A stretch of DNA of 64,000 nucleotides, taken from contig NZ_CAMFKM010000006.1 in assembly GCF_945957355.1 (NCBI RefSeq), positions 186,001-250,000 on the forward strand, read 5' to 3'. Shown here in pieces: positions 1-8,193 of this stretch. Each line of letters opens with the position of its first letter. Within the stretch, counting starts at the first letter, position 1. The DNA comes from an uncultured Reyranella sp. GTDB taxonomy: Bacteria; Pseudomonadota; Alphaproteobacteria; Reyranellales; Reyranellaceae. The position numbers were made by a program, and so were the translations under genes. The notes under the pieces are model-generated. The model worked only from the letters and a program-made list of their open reading frames with translations, did not search any database and had not been told where the DNA came from.

Positions 1-564
1 TTCGGAAGCCTTGTACTGTTTTCCCCAGCGCGAGATCTGGCGGGCCACGTAACTGCCGGGACGGCCGAAATCGGCAAGGCCGAGAGCGGCATAGTCGACC
101 CTGTGGAGCCGGGCAAGCGCCTCGAACTTGGCCTGGTAGATGTCCCGCCGCCCCTCTTTAGGGACGTCCGGCAGCAGCGGATCCCACAGCACGCGGCCGT
201 CGCAATATTCCATTATATAGAAAGGCGTACCCACCACGCTCACGTCCTCGCTGAGCGCGTAGGCCCGCGGGGTCGGCACGTCGGTACGATTGAGGGCCGA
301 GATCACACGGAATTCGCGGTCGACCGCGTGAGCCGAGGGCAGCAGCTTGCCGGGCGGCTTGCGGCGCAGGACGTAGCGGCGTCCGGCGCCGTCGGTCAGC
401 CGGTAGGTCGGGTTGGACTGGCCCCCCTTGAACTGCTCGGCGCGGACCGGCGGCACGAAGCCCTCGACGTTGCCGGCCATGAAGCGGCCGAGCGATTGCT
501 CGTCGAACCGGTGCTTTTCCTGCACCGCCATCGTGCCGATATAGTCCTCGCCCCGCCGTGACAC
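1..564 (-). CDS. Phosphotransferase family protein (APH/ACAD10-N fold), 3' end outside the window
   Basis: The minus frame reads as the N-terminal 188 residues of an aminoglycoside-phosphotransferase-fold kinase. A GGQSNPTY glycine loop is followed by YVLRRKPPG (nucleotide-binding lysine region), then DREFRVISAL, TPFYIMEYCDGR (hinge) and ALARLHRVD. This is the pattern of the ACAD10/11-like small-molecule kinases usually found next to acyl-CoA dehydrogenases. I chose the GTG at 564 because GGAGG lies 7 nt upstream; an in-frame ATG at 531 is the alternative. The catalytic HGD loop lies beyond the window, so activity cannot be judged. It is divergent from the TauE gene. The substrate is unknown; antibiotic resistance is not implied. 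Confidence 0.82.
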   Translation of the reverse strand, partial: MSRRGEDYIGTMAVQEKHRFDEQSLGRFMAGNVEGFVPPVRAEQFKGGQSNPTYRLTDGAGRRYVLRRKPPGKLLPSAHAVDREFRVISALNRTDVPTPRAYALSEDVSVVGTPFYIMEYCDGRVLWDPLLPDVPKEGRRDIYQAKFEALARLHRVDYAALGLADFGRPGSYVARQISRWGKQYKASE

Positions 565-655
565 CCGAAAGCCTCCTGAACGACCATTTATATTGGCCAG
601 GAGTTTGCTCGTCCGGTGGGGCGCATGCAATATCGACCAACGGGGACATTGACGC

Positions 656-1471
656 GTGGAAACGCTGCTTACGAGCTATTCGCCGGCGGCCTGGACCGCC
701 CTTCTGGCAACGGGCGTTCTGATCGGTCTGCTGGCAGGCTTGCTGGGGGTCGGCGGCGGCGTCGTGGCCGTTCCGATCCTGCTCGAAATCTTCGAATTTA
801 TGGGCATTCCTACTTCACTCGCTGTGTCACTTGCGGTCGGCACCGCCCAAGCCAGTATCCTCATTGCTTCGACCACGGCCGCCGCGGCCCACTGGCGGGC
901 TGGGACGATTGATAGGGAACTCGTGCGATCTTGGCTGCCGGCCCTGATGGTCGGCGCCATGATCGGGTTGGCCGTTGGGCCGTTCGCGCCATCATGGGTG
1001 CTCACCAGCCTCTTTGCGGTGATCGCCGCCGCACTTGCCGTGAAAATGGCGGCGGGTGATCGCCTCATTATTGGGCATCAGCAGCCTCAAGGCCGGCTCG
1101 CTCTCATGCCCCCCACGCTGGTGGGCGGGCTGGCCGCCGCCGTAGGGGTCGGCGGCGGAACCCTGAGCACCCCGGTGCTGACTCTGTTCTCGTTCTCGAT
1201 CAAGCGCGCCATCGGTGCGGGGGCACTGTTCAATCTCGTGATCGCCGTGCCAGCGACCCTGGTCTTCCTGCTGATGGATCTGAACACCCCAGGCCGGCCC
1301 GCCGATGCGCTAGGCGATGTCGCCCTGTTTTGCGTTGCAACCCTCTCGCTTCCGGCGCTCTTTGTCGCGCCGGTCGCGGCGCGGTGGTCGACACGCGCTC
1401 CCGTGTCTTTGCTGCGGCGCTTGTTTGCGTTCTGCCTCGCTGTAATCGCAGTCCGTCTGCTGCTTAGGTAG
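656..1471 (+). CDS. Sulfite exporter TauE/SafE family membrane protein
   Basis: A 271-residue polytopic membrane protein with the two-fold TauE/SafE repeat: a glycine-rich GLLGVGGGVVAVPIL near residues 27-41 and its internal copy AVGVGGGTLSTPVL near 162-175, each at the start of a bundle of about four hydrophobic helices. The family moves sulfite, sulfoacetate or other small organic anions across the inner membrane. The start is GTG with only a weak GGGGAC ahead. It lies 126 bp upstream of tctB, so an association with the carboxylate importer is possible but not shown. The substrate cannot be read from sequence. Confidence 0.88.
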   Translation: METLLTSYSPAAWTALLATGVLIGLLAGLLGVGGGVVAVPILLEIFEFMGIPTSLAVSLAVGTAQASILIASTTAAAAHWRAGTIDRELVRSWLPALMVGAMIGLAVGPFAPSWVLTSLFAVIAAALAVKMAAGDRLIIGHQQPQGRLALMPPTLVGGLAAAVGVGGGTLSTPVLTLFSFSIKRAIGAGALFNLVIAVPATLVFLLMDLNTPGRPADALGDVALFCVATLSLPALFVAPVAARWSTRAPVSLLRRLFAFCLAVIAVRLLLR

Positions 1472-1597
1472 TGCATTTAGCACTTGTATTGCACTTGGCA
1501 CTTGGGCAAAGCGGCCGAATTGTGTTTAGCTGCTGGCGGCCCGGAGGTTCGGGCCCAACAGCACATCTGAAGACTACGCGTTTCTGGGGAGGCATCG

Positions 1598-2047
1598 TTG
1601 AATCGATTCCTGAGCAAGGACTTTTTGTCCGGGCTGATGTTCATTGGCTTCGGGCTGATCGCACTCTACTTCGGGCAGAAGCTAGCAATCGGGACACCCG
1701 TTCGCATGGGGCCGGGATATGTCCCGCGAATGCTGTCCCTCATCCTCATCGGGCTCGGAATCCTGGTCTGCATCGTCGCCATCGTGAGCGGCAGCGAGCC
1801 GGTCGAACGGCTCAAGTGGAAGCCGATCACGCTGGTGACCATCGGCATCATCTGCTTCGGATTGCTGTTCGAGCGCGCCGGCCTGATCCCCGCCCTTGTC
1901 GTGCTGATCATGATTTCCTCGCTGGCCGGTGAGGAATTCAAGTTCATGGAGGTGATCGGAAACATCGTGGTCCTCTCTGTTCTCTGCACGCTCGTCTTCA
2001 AGGTTGGGCTGGGCATGAACATCAACGTCCTGCACGGAGTCTGGTGA
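1598..2047 (+). CDS. tctB: Tripartite tricarboxylate transporter, small membrane subunit TctB
   Basis: A 149-residue protein with four hydrophobic helices and the TctB hallmark RMGPGYVPRMLS near residues 36-47, matching the family's length and layout. TctB is the poorly conserved small integral subunit that pairs with TctA in secondary carboxylate importers fed by a periplasmic TctC protein. Translation begins at TTG preceded by GGGGAGG with a 5 nt spacer. The stop is one base before the tctA ATG, indicating translational coupling. No tctC gene is adjacent, so the binding protein must be encoded elsewhere. Confidence 0.88.
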   Translation: MNRFLSKDFLSGLMFIGFGLIALYFGQKLAIGTPVRMGPGYVPRMLSLILIGLGILVCIVAIVSGSEPVERLKWKPITLVTIGIICFGLLFERAGLIPALVVLIMISSLAGEEFKFMEVIGNIVVLSVLCTLVFKVGLGMNINVLHGVW

Positions 2048-2048
2048 G

Positions 2049-3557
2049 ATGGAACTGCTCGACAATCTCGCCCTCGGCTTCAGCGTCGCCTTCTCCTTAC
2101 AGAACCTGACCTACGCGCTGCTGGGCTGTCTGCTCGGCACGCTGATCGGCGTTCTTCCCGGTATCGGCCCGGTGGCGACCATCGCCATGTTGCTGCCGAT
2201 CACCTTCCACCTGCCGCCGACGGCCTCGCTGATCATGCTGGCCGGCATCTACTACGGCGCGGCCTATGGCGGTTCTACGACGTCGATCCTGGTTAACCTG
2301 CCGGGTGAAGCCTCTTCGGTCGTCACCTGTCTCGATGGCTATCAGATGGCGCGCAACGGGCGTGCCGGTGCGGCGCTGTCGATCTCCGCCGTCGGCTCGT
2401 TCTTCGCCGGCACCGTCGGCACGGTGATCATCGTGCTGTTCGCCGAGCCGCTGACGCGTATGGCGCAGAAGTTCGGACCGGCCGACTATTGTTCGCTGAT
2501 GGCCCTCGGCCTCGTCGCAGCCGTCATCCTCGCGAGCGGCTCGGTCGTCAAGGCGATCGCCATGATCTTCCTCGGCCTGCTGTTCGGCCTTGTCGGCACC
2601 GACGTGAACACCGGCGCCCAGCGCTTCACCTTCGACATCCCGGAACTGAGCGACGGCATCGACTTCGCGCCGATCGCCATGGGCCTGTTCGGCATCGCCG
2701 AAATCGTGGTGAACCTGGAGAGACATCTCACGCGCACCGGCGGCACCATCAAGGTAACGTCGTTGTGGCCGACCATGGAGGAAGTCCGGCGGGCCGTTCC
2801 GGCGGCCCTGCGCGGCACCTTCCTCGGCGCGGCGCTCGGCGTGCTGCCGGGCGGCGGTCCGACCCTCGGCGCCTTCTCGTCCTATACGCTCGAGAAGAAG
2901 ATCTCAAAGAACCCCGGCCAGTTCGGCAAGGGCGCGGTCGAGGGCGTCGCGGCGCCCGAGGCGGCCAACAACGCCGCCGCCCAGACCTCGTTCATCCCGA
3001 TGCTGACCCTGGGCATTCCGTCCAACGCCGTCATGGCGCTGATGGTCGGCGCCATGATCATCCAGGGCATCCAGCCGGGCCCCGAGGTCATGACCAAGAA
3101 GCCGGACCTGTTCTGGGGCATGATCGCCTCGATGTGGATCGGCAACGCCATGCTGGTCATCATCAACCTGCCGATGATCGGCATCTGGGTGAAGCTGCTG
3201 ACCGTGCCGTATCGCTTCCTGGCGCCGGCCATCCTGCTCTTCTGCTGCATCGGCGCCTACAGCCTGCAGAACAGCACCTTCCACGTCATGCAGGTCGCCA
3301 TCTTCGGTATCCTCGGTTATGTGTTCGTCAAGCTGGGTTGCGAGGGTGCGCCGTTCCTGCTGGGCCTCGTGCTGGGACCACAGATGGAAGAATATTTCCG
3401 GCGCGCCATGCTGCTCTCGCGCGGCGACGCGATGGTCTTCCTCCAGCGTCCGATCAGTCTCGGCCTGCTCATCACGACGGGCGTCCTGCTGTTGCTGATG
3501 GCCTTGCCAAGCTTCAAGAGGGCGCGCAAGGAAGCATTCGTGGAAGAGGAGGGCTGA
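2049..3557 (+). CDS. tctA: Tripartite tricarboxylate transporter, large permease subunit TctA
   Basis: A 502-residue permease of about 11-12 transmembrane segments, full length for TctA. Diagnostic motifs are GVLPGIGPVATIAMLLP near residue 34, YGGSTTSILVNLPGEASS near 75, the second copy GVLPGGGPTLGAFSSY near 262 and EGVAAPEAANNAAAQTSFIP near 295. It is the ion-coupled carboxylate channel of the TTT family. It is followed by the lyase, cupin and CoA-transferase genes, which suggests that the imported acid is activated to a CoA thioester and then cleaved. The last residues (ARKEAFVEEEG) are cytosolic. Confidence 0.93.
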   Translation: MELLDNLALGFSVAFSLQNLTYALLGCLLGTLIGVLPGIGPVATIAMLLPITFHLPPTASLIMLAGIYYGAAYGGSTTSILVNLPGEASSVVTCLDGYQMARNGRAGAALSISAVGSFFAGTVGTVIIVLFAEPLTRMAQKFGPADYCSLMALGLVAAVILASGSVVKAIAMIFLGLLFGLVGTDVNTGAQRFTFDIPELSDGIDFAPIAMGLFGIAEIVVNLERHLTRTGGTIKVTSLWPTMEEVRRAVPAALRGTFLGAALGVLPGGGPTLGAFSSYTLEKKISKNPGQFGKGAVEGVAAPEAANNAAAQTSFIPMLTLGIPSNAVMALMVGAMIIQGIQPGPEVMTKKPDLFWGMIASMWIGNAMLVIINLPMIGIWVKLLTVPYRFLAPAILLFCCIGAYSLQNSTFHVMQVAIFGILGYVFVKLGCEGAPFLLGLVLGPQMEEYFRRAMLLSRGDAMVFLQRPISLGLLITTGVLLLLMALPSFKRARKEAFVEEEG

Positions 3558-3589
3558 CGCCCTCCTCCCAGAAAATCCGGAGGAAGACC

Positions 3590-4546
3590 ATGTCGGACCT
3601 GCCCAAGCGCGTGACCATCGACGAGGAGGGTCCTCGCGAGGGCTTCCAGTCCGAGAAGAAGATGATCCCGGTGGCCGACAAGGTTCGTCTCATCGAGGCG
3701 CTTGCGGACACCGGGTTGAAGCGCATCGCTTGCGTTTCCTACGTCAACCCGAAGCGCGTGCCGACCATGGCCGACGCCGAGGAAGTAGCCTCCAGGATCG
3801 ATCGCAAGCCCGGCGTGCAGTACAGCGCGCTGTGGCTGAACCAGCAGGGCCTCGAGCGTGCGCTTCGGGGCCCTTTGCACGTCGACGGCGGCGTTCGCGT
3901 CACCGCCTCAGACACCTTCTCCCGCAAGAACATTGGCAAGTCGGTGCCCGACGCGATGGTCGAGCAGCGCATGTCGCTCAAGACCTTCAAGGATCGCGGT
4001 ATGCCGGTCGAATGGGGCATCATCCTGGGCGCCTTCGGCTGCAACTACGAAGGCGAGCTGTCGACCGAACTGATCCTGCAGCGCGTACAGCTTGCGCTCG
4101 ACGAGGCTGAGCTGGCCGGCTTCAAGCTGAAGGGTATCAAGCTCACCGACGCGATGGGCTGGGCCACCCCCGCCTCCGTTGAGCGCCTGATCGGCGCCGT
4201 GCGTTCGAAATGGCCCGATCTCGAGATCGCCCTGCATCTCCATGACACGCGCGGTACCGGTTCGGCGGCAGCCTATGCCGGCCTTCGCATGGGCGTCACC
4301 AGGTTCGACGCGTCCGTCGCGGGCCTAGGGGGCTGCCCCTTCGCCGCGACCGATGGCGCGGCCGGCAACATCTGCACCGAGGACTTCGCCTTCATGTGCG
4401 AGGAGATGGGCGTGGAGACCGGCCTCGACATCGACCGGCTGATCGAGGTCGCGAAGCTCGCCGAGGAGATCGTCGGCCGCCCCCTGCCCGGCCACGTGAT
4501 GCGCGGCGGCACCCTGAAGGCGGCTCGCCGCAAGGTCGCCGCATGA
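3590..4546 (+). CDS. HMG-CoA lyase-like aldol-cleaving enzyme
   Basis: A 318-residue TIM-barrel lyase of the HMGL-like family, which cleaves 3-hydroxy-3-methylglutaryl-CoA or related 3-hydroxyacyl-CoAs (for example citramalyl-type) to acetyl-CoA and a keto acid. ALHLHDTRGTG carries the metal-binding HxH, and the GLGGCPFA signature holds the cysteine. The N-terminal motif reads EEGPREGFQ instead of the canonical D-x-GPRDGLQ: the catalytic Arg is kept but the following metal-ligand Asp is Glu. The ATG follows GGAGGAAG by 3 nt, downstream of tctA. The stop overlaps the cupin start (ATGA). The specific substrate is inferred only from the importer and CoA-transferase neighbours. Confidence 0.87.
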   Translation: MSDLPKRVTIDEEGPREGFQSEKKMIPVADKVRLIEALADTGLKRIACVSYVNPKRVPTMADAEEVASRIDRKPGVQYSALWLNQQGLERALRGPLHVDGGVRVTASDTFSRKNIGKSVPDAMVEQRMSLKTFKDRGMPVEWGIILGAFGCNYEGELSTELILQRVQLALDEAELAGFKLKGIKLTDAMGWATPASVERLIGAVRSKWPDLEIALHLHDTRGTGSAAAYAGLRMGVTRFDASVAGLGGCPFAATDGAAGNICTEDFAFMCEEMGVETGLDIDRLIEVAKLAEEIVGRPLPGHVMRGGTLKAARRKVAA

Positions 4547-4899
4547 ACGTCGAGACCCTGGCCAGCCCCGGCCCGGATTCCACCTATGTCGACGTGAAGG
4601 ACGTGCCGTGGCAGCCGACGCGCTTCCCCGGGATCGACTGGAAGATCCTGATGGAGCAGAAGGAGACCGGCCTCTCGACGGTGCTGATGCGCTGGGCGCC
4701 GGGCGCCCGCCTGCCGAAACACGAACATGTGGCGATCGAGCAGACCTACGTGCTCGAAGGTTCCTTCGCCGATCATGCCGGCGTCTGCCGGGCCGGCAAT
4801 TACGTCTGGCGGCGTGCCGGCAGCCGCCACGACGCCTGGACCGACGAAGGCTGCCTCATGCTGGCAGTCTTCCTGAAGCCCAACACCTTCTTCGATTAG
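4543..4899 (+). CDS. Cupin-domain protein (ChrR-like cupin)
   Basis: A 118-residue single-cupin protein. HEHVAIEQTYVLEGSF carries the H-x-H-x(4)-E metal set of cupin motif 1 near residues 60-75. The second motif region GNYVWRRAGSRHDAW contributes a further histidine. The fold resembles the metal-binding cupin domain of ChrR anti-sigma factors, but no anti-sigma domain is attached. Its ATG overlaps the lyase stop by 4 bp, so it belongs to the tct/lyase/CoA-transferase operon. It could be a metal-dependent isomerase, dioxygenase or decarboxylase acting on the pathway intermediate. The exact role is unknown. Confidence 0.8.
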   Translation: MNVETLASPGPDSTYVDVKDVPWQPTRFPGIDWKILMEQKETGLSTVLMRWAPGARLPKHEHVAIEQTYVLEGSFADHAGVCRAGNYVWRRAGSRHDAWTDEGCLMLAVFLKPNTFFD

Positions 4900-4976
4900 A
4901 ACCGGTCCGCGACCTCTGCTAATGCTGCCCATAGCAGCCCGCCCCGTCGAGGCGGGCGCCAGGGAGGCAGAGGTAT

Positions 4977-6161
4977 ATGTCAGGCGTTCTGGAAGGCATC
5001 CGCGTACTCGATTTCGGCCGCTACATCGCCGGTCCGTTCTGCGGCACGATGCTGGCCGATCTCGGCGCCGAGGTGATCCGCGTCGAGAAACTCGAGGGCA
5101 GCGAGGACCGATGGGTGACACCGGTCGTCGAGGGCGGCGAAGGCGCCATGTTCCTCCAGATGGGGCGCAACAAGCTCGGCCTCACCTTGAACCCGATGAA
5201 GCCCGAGGGCCGCGAGATCGTGAGGAAGCTGGTCGCGACGTCCGACGTGGTGATCGCCAATCTGCCCTACGAAGACCTGCAGAAGATGGGCATCGACTAC
5301 GAGAGCCTGTCCGCCATCAACCCTCGCATCGTCCTCGCCACCACCTCGACCTTCGGCTCGGAAGGCCCCTATAAGACGCGTGTCGGCTTCGACACGATCG
5401 GCCAGGCGATGTCGGGCGCCATGCACCTCTCGGGCGACGGCGACACGCCGACCCGCATGAACGCCCCGTTCGTCGATTTCGGCACGGCGCTCCTCAACAC
5501 CGTGGGTGTGCTCGCCGCCCTCATGGAGCGCACCAAGAGCGGCAAGGGCCAGAAGGTCGAGACCGCCCTGCTGCGGACGGCCATCAACATCACGAACGGC
5601 CACCTCATCGAGCAGGCGATGCTCAACCTCAACCGCATCGCCACGCTCAACCGCGGCTTCACGGCCGGACCGTCCGATACATTCAAGTGCAAGGACGGCT
5701 GGATCTACGCGATGACGATCGGCCAGCCGCTGTTCGTGCGCTGGTGCCGCCTGATGGGCGACGACAGCCTGGCCGCCGACCCGCGCTTCAAGGACGATCT
5801 CGCGCGCGGCGACAATGGCGAGGCGCTGTCGGCCATCATGCAGAAGTGGTGCGATACCCGCACCGTCGCCGAGGCGCTGGCGGCCCTGGAGGCCAACCGC
5901 ATCCCGGCCGGCCCGGTCTACACGCCGCAGCAGACGCTCGACGACCGGCACGTCCAGGAAGCCGGCTTCTTCCATTCCATGGACTACCCCGGCGCCAGGA
6001 TGGGCGTGCCGGTGCTGCAGGAGCCGGTAAAGCTCTCCCGGACCCCCCTCACCATCCGCCGCCGCGCGCCGACGCTGGGCGAGCACACGGAACAGATCTT
6101 GCAGGAACTGGGCTATGATCCGGCCGTTATCGCCAAATTGAGGGCCGACCGGGTCGTTTGA
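4977..6161 (+). CDS. Class III CoA-transferase (CaiB/BaiF family)
   Basis: A 394-residue member of the formyl-CoA transferase/CaiB family, which moves CoA between carboxylic acids through an aspartyl-CoA anhydride. The N-terminus LEGIRVLDFGRYIAGPFCG and LADLGAEVIRVE are typical, and the catalytic aspartate is Asp167 in MNAPFVDFGT, at the place of Asp169 in oxalate formyl-CoA transferase. An AGAGG-like site precedes the ATG at 4977. As the last gene behind tctB-tctA-lyase-cupin, it is the obvious candidate to activate the imported acid before cleavage. Donor and acceptor are not readable from sequence. Confidence 0.92.
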   Translation: MSGVLEGIRVLDFGRYIAGPFCGTMLADLGAEVIRVEKLEGSEDRWVTPVVEGGEGAMFLQMGRNKLGLTLNPMKPEGREIVRKLVATSDVVIANLPYEDLQKMGIDYESLSAINPRIVLATTSTFGSEGPYKTRVGFDTIGQAMSGAMHLSGDGDTPTRMNAPFVDFGTALLNTVGVLAALMERTKSGKGQKVETALLRTAINITNGHLIEQAMLNLNRIATLNRGFTAGPSDTFKCKDGWIYAMTIGQPLFVRWCRLMGDDSLAADPRFKDDLARGDNGEALSAIMQKWCDTRTVAEALAALEANRIPAGPVYTPQQTLDDRHVQEAGFFHSMDYPGARMGVPVLQEPVKLSRTPLTIRRRAPTLGEHTEQILQELGYDPAVIAKLRADRVV

Positions 6162-6210
6162 GGGGCTGATCCGGCGGCTCCAAAGGGCGTATAATAGATC
6201 AGGAGGCTCG

Positions 6211-6915
6211 ATGATGCGTCGTCTGATCCTTGCGCTGGCGTTGATGGGGTGCGGTTCGGCTGCCGCCCAGGCCACCTCTGATTTTCCTTACGGTCCCAGC
6301 CACGTCTTCGCGGCCTTTCGCAATGGCGAAAGGATCGGCACGCACTCCCTGAGCTTCCAGCAGAACGGCGACACCCGCACCGTCACCACCTCGATCGACT
6401 TCGCGGTGAAGGCGATGGGCTTCGTCATGTATCGCTACAATCACCGTGGCCAGGAAATCTGGAACGGCAATACGTTCGAGTCGATCGCCACCCAGACCGA
6501 TGACAACGGCACGAAGTACTCGCTGAAGGCCAAACATCAGCCGAGTGGCGTTTCCGTCGTGCGCGAAGGCGGCGGTGCCCCCAGGGTTGCGGCCAACGAT
6601 GCGGGCTTCCAGCAAGGCACGGCCAGTCAGGTCACCGTGCCGGCCACTACGCTGCCGACTACCCACTGGAATCTCAACCAGGTGAAGCAGTCGGCCATCC
6701 TCAACACCCAGAATGGTGCGCTGGCGAAAATCCAGGTCACGCCGCGGGGCCGAGAGACCGTCAAGACCGCCAGCGGAAAATCCCTCGAGGCGACCCGCTA
6801 TTCCTATTCGGGCGATGTCGAGATGGAGCAGTGGTTCGACGAGCGCGGCCGCTGGGTGAAGGCCGCTTTCAAGGCTTCCGACGGGTCGACGATCGAGTAC
6901 ATTCTGCAGGAATGA
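6211..6915 (+). CDS. DUF6134 family exported protein
   Basis: A 234-residue protein with an N-terminal signal peptide (MMRRLILALALMGCGSAAAQ). The mature part is beta-rich: FRNGERIGTHSLSF, FAVKAMGFVMYRYNHRGQEIW and a final MEQWFDERGRWVKAAFKASDG, the pattern of DUF6134. It is probably a periplasmic beta-barrel or lipocalin-like fold. The cysteine at residue 14 sits in MGCGS within the signal sequence and is a poor lipobox. It overlaps the next gene by 4 bp (ATGA). Function is unknown; co-transcription with an SCP2-like protein and a hydrolase hints at handling of a lipophilic molecule. Confidence 0.78.
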   Translation: MMRRLILALALMGCGSAAAQATSDFPYGPSHVFAAFRNGERIGTHSLSFQQNGDTRTVTTSIDFAVKAMGFVMYRYNHRGQEIWNGNTFESIATQTDDNGTKYSLKAKHQPSGVSVVREGGGAPRVAANDAGFQQGTASQVTVPATTLPTTHWNLNQVKQSAILNTQNGALAKIQVTPRGRETVKTASGKSLEATRYSYSGDVEMEQWFDERGRWVKAAFKASDGSTIEYILQE

Positions 6916-7295
6916 CCCCAGCAGATCGTTTTGCGAAGCTGCCCGAACTCCTCGCTGATGACGCCGACCTTGTGCGACGCGGCCGCTGGCTGACCGTCGA
7001 CTGCAGGATCGATATCGGTCGTGAGCCCTTCCACCTGACGATCGCCCAAGGCGCGCTTGCCGCCTTCGATCGCGGCCCGAGATTGATGCGCTCCACCGCC
7101 TTCACCGTACGCGGGACGGACGAGGCGTGGCGTCATCATTGGAAAGTAATGCCCGAGCCGGGTTGGCATGACCTCTTCGCGCTCACCAAGCGCGGCGCCG
7201 CCTCGTTCGAAGGCGACCTGCGGCCCCTCCTGCAGAACCTGCAATACTTCAAGGATCTCCTGGCGCTGCCGCGCCGCCTGCCGGAGGCCTCCTGA
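6912..7295 (+). CDS. Small SCP2/sterol-carrier-like protein, function unknown
   Basis: A 127-residue protein whose ATG overlaps the preceding stop. The arrangement LVRRGRWLTVDCRIDIG, FHLTIAQGALAAF, MRSTAFTVRGTDEAWRHHW, then GWHDLFALTKRGAASFEGD and a terminal LLQNLQYFKDLLALPR resembles the sterol-carrier-protein-2 fold: a beta sheet with an amphipathic helix, usually a hydrophobic ligand pocket. The conserved HDLFALxKRG segment is the SCP2-like ligand loop. It is followed after one base by an alpha/beta hydrolase and is probably its partner in a short operon. The family assignment is by pattern only. Confidence 0.7.
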   Translation: MTPADRFAKLPELLADDADLVRRGRWLTVDCRIDIGREPFHLTIAQGALAAFDRGPRLMRSTAFTVRGTDEAWRHHWKVMPEPGWHDLFALTKRGAASFEGDLRPLLQNLQYFKDLLALPRRLPEAS

Positions 7296-7296
7296 C

Positions 7297-8154
7297 ATGC
7301 CGCCCGTTCTCGATCCCATGGTCGGTCGCTACATGCGTCTCGACATCGACGGTACGCCGCATCGCATCTATTTCGAGGAAGCAGGACAAGGGATTCCCCT
7401 GGTCTGCCTGCACACCGCCGGCGCCGACAACCGCCAGTTCCGCCACCTCCTCGCCGATCCGGAGATCACGCGCCGCTATCGCGTGCTGGCGTTCGACATG
7501 CCCTGGCATGGCAAGTCGACGCCGCCCGACGGCTGGGAGAAGAGCGAATATCGCCTGACCACCGCGTCCTACACCGCCGCCATCCGCGCCTTCTGCCAGG
7601 CCCTGGAGCTCGACCGGCCCGTGGTGATGGGTTGCTCCATCGGCGGCCGCATCGTGCTCAACCTCGCGATCGCCCATGCCGCCGAGTTCCGGGCGCTGGT
7701 CGCTTTGGAGGCCGCCGATTTCCAGCAGCCCTGGTACGATACGGCGTGGCTGCACCGCCCCGACGTCCACGGCGGCGAAGTCTGCGCCGCGTTGATCTCC
7801 GGCCTGATCGCGCCGCAGAGCCCGCCGTCGAGCCGTCACGAGACCTTGTGGATGTACATGCAGGGCGGCCCCGGCATCTTCAAAGGCGATCTCTATTTCT
7901 ATCGCGTCGACGGCGACCTGCGCGAGAAGGTGAAGTCGATCGACACCAGCGTCTGCCCGCTCTACCTGCTGACCGGCGAGTACGACTTCTCCTGCGCGGC
8001 CGAGGATACGCTGCGCACTGCCGCCCAGATTCCCGGCGCACAGGTGCAGGTCATGAAGGAACTGGGCCATTTCCCCATGAGCGAGAACCCGGCCAGGTTT
8101 CGAGAGTACATCCTGCCGGTGCTGGAGAAGATCGCGGCAACTCCGTCTCGCTGA
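7297..8154 (+). CDS. Alpha/beta-hydrolase fold protein
   Basis: A 285-residue hydrolase. The HTAGADNRQF oxyanion region is followed by the nucleophile elbow GCSIGG (Ser near residue 112), the acid in LLTGEYDFSC (Asp near 230) and the histidine in MKELGHFPMSE (near 259), a complete catalytic triad in family order. The region is typical of esterase, lactonase or C-C hydrolase members; the substrate cannot be told. The start ATG lies one base after the stop of the SCP2-like gene, so the three genes from 6211 form one transcription unit. It converges on the LysE gene with a 39 bp gap. Confidence 0.88.
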   Translation: MPPVLDPMVGRYMRLDIDGTPHRIYFEEAGQGIPLVCLHTAGADNRQFRHLLADPEITRRYRVLAFDMPWHGKSTPPDGWEKSEYRLTTASYTAAIRAFCQALELDRPVVMGCSIGGRIVLNLAIAHAAEFRALVALEAADFQQPWYDTAWLHRPDVHGGEVCAALISGLIAPQSPPSSRHETLWMYMQGGPGIFKGDLYFYRVDGDLREKVKSIDTSVCPLYLLTGEYDFSCAAEDTLRTAAQIPGAQVQVMKELGHFPMSENPARFREYILPVLEKIAATPSR

Positions 8155-8193
8155 GTGCCGCGAACGCCCTGCGCCCGGGATGACAGAGAGGCG

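Noticed and set aside
1..564. Aminoglycoside resistance gene
   Set aside because: The APH fold is shared by many metabolic kinases, and the motifs here fit the ACAD10-like group; the catalytic loop is not even in the window.
2489..3589. Long N-terminal extension of the HMG-CoA-lyase-like frame back into tctA
   Set aside because: The extension is the wrong frame of tctA; the lyase starts at 3590 with a good ribosome site.
4921..4965. GC-rich inverted repeat before the CoA-transferase as a terminator
   Set aside because: Short stem with no T-tract and a ribosome site directly after it; more likely a leader hairpin, if anything.
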